Part shown: positions 6,053 to 6,596 of the stretch, one piece after another
Numbering within the stretch: position 1 is the stretch's first letter
Layout of the letters: each line of letters opens with the position of its first letter
Assembly (NCBI GenBank): GCA_027020325.1
Contig: JALUVT010000130.1
Coordinates: 1 to 6,596, forward strand
Length of the DNA stretch: 6,596 bases
Direction: 5' to 3'
DNA from: a bacterium
GTDB lineage: Bacteria > Patescibacteriota > 4484-211
Translations under genes and position numbers: made by a program
The notes under the pieces: model-generated
The model's input: the letters and a program-made list of their open reading frames with translations, nothing else
Database searches by the model: none
Told to the model about the DNA's origin: nothing

Positions 6053-6596
6053 TTAATTGCTCTTTTTCTTGAGTGTGGCTTTGATGCGTTTTAAATTCCG
6101 CCCGCGATTCTCAAGACTAAGAATCTTAAATTCTCCTAAAGCAGCAGTGTTTTCAACATGGGGGCCGCCGCACAATTCATGGGAATAATCACCAATATGA
6201 TAGACGGTTACTGTTTCCAATTGACGATATTTTTCCGGGAAAAAAGCGTGCACCCCTTGCGCTAAGGCTTGTTCAAGAGTAGTCTGTTCTGGCCGTACCT
6301 GAAGACCAGCCCGAATTTTTTCATTAACCAACTTTTCTATTTTTTCTTTTTGTTCTGCGGTAATATTCCCCGAATAAGTAAAGTCAAAACGCAAGCGTTG
6401 CGGAGTCAAACTTTGCCCGGCCTGCTGGACTTCATCACCCAAAACATCATGTAAAGCCTGATGTAAAAGGTGGGTCGCGGTATGCAAAGGAGCAATTAAG
6501 TGGGGCGGGTATTCTTCGACTTTACCAAATTTCCCCTCTGCCGCGCGCCGGGATTTTTCCTGATGTTCTTGAAGGGCTTGCTGGTAGCCTTCTTCC
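6053..6596 (-). CDS. alaS: Alanyl-tRNA synthetase, C-terminal part (editing domain), 5' end outside window
   Basis: The frame is open from the window edge (first whole codon ends at 6595) to TAA at 6055-6053, giving 180 residues. It begins in the linker before the editing domain (YQQALQEHQEKSRRAA) and continues through HTATHLLHQAL, QQAGQSLTPQRLRFDFTYSG, a helix ending in VNEKI, and YSHELCGGPHVENTAALGEF. HxxxH (fragment residues 38-42) plus Cys142 and His146 form the zinc-type site of the AlaRS/AlaX editing fold, which removes Ser and Gly from mischarged tRNA-Ala. The usual CGGTH reads CGGPH here. The protein stops soon after LKRIKATL, so the C-Ala (DHHA1) domain found in most bacterial AlaRS is absent. 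The TTG at 6487 is an internal Leu codon, not a start: the AlaRS match continues upstream of it. Confidence 0.93.
   Translation of the reverse strand, partial: EEGYQQALQEHQEKSRRAAEGKFGKVEEYPPHLIAPLHTATHLLHQALHDVLGDEVQQAGQSLTPQRLRFDFTYSGNITAEQKEKIEKLVNEKIRAGLQVRPEQTTLEQALAQGVHAFFPEKYRQLETVTVYHIGDYSHELCGGPHVENTAALGEFKILSLENRGRNLKRIKATLKKKSN

Noticed and set aside
6485..6487. TTG as the start of a free-standing AlaX-like editing protein
   Set aside because: The frame continues upstream to the window edge with residues typical of the AlaRS segment before the editing domain, so this is one partial alaS gene.

Overview
The window looks like chromosomal DNA from a small-genome bacterium of the Candidate Phyla Radiation (Patescibacteria), most likely a Microgenomates- or Parcubacteria-type lineage. 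This is an inference from four things: an alanyl-tRNA synthetase that stops right after its editing domain; a single-pass protein of the 'baseplate J-like' kind that I know mainly from these lineages; very tight gene packing (overlaps of 14, 14 and 78 nt, gaps of 0-2 nt); and starts that mostly lack a convincing Shine-Dalgarno. UGA is used as a normal stop (end of comM), so the code is standard and the UGA=Gly lineages (SR1/Gracilibacteria) are unlikely. No 16S or other lineage marker is present.

Layout, plus strand, left half: the tail of an unrecognised gene (1-93); comM/yifB, a Lon-domain plus AAA+ ATPase linked to natural transformation (108-1634); a 42-nt gap with a possible promoter; then a tight three-gene cassette of pilN-like (1677-2255), pilO-like (2242-2841) and a small single-pass membrane protein (2842-3096). 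Layout, minus strand, right half, read right to left: the 3' end of alaS (6595-6053), an FtsA/PilM-family actin-like ATPase (6051-4795), a single-pass baseplate J-like envelope protein (4808-3351) and a small coiled-coil/membrane protein (3348-3019). The two cassettes converge, and their last genes overlap tail to tail by 78 nt in exact antisense codon register.

Functional reading: the plus cassette encodes inner-membrane platform parts of a type IV pilus (PilN, PilO) behind a competence-type helicase, which fits DNA uptake or surface motility in a cell that lives on scavenged nucleic acid. The minus cassette couples a cytoplasmic actin-like ATPase to two membrane-anchored proteins, which suggests a second envelope or cell-division assembly. 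No pilM sits beside pilN/pilO, and the nearest actin-like ATPase is the FtsA-like one on the other strand, so crosstalk is possible but unproven. Every stretch longer than 50 nt is coding; there are no RNA genes, mobile elements, CRISPR arrays or convincing terminators.
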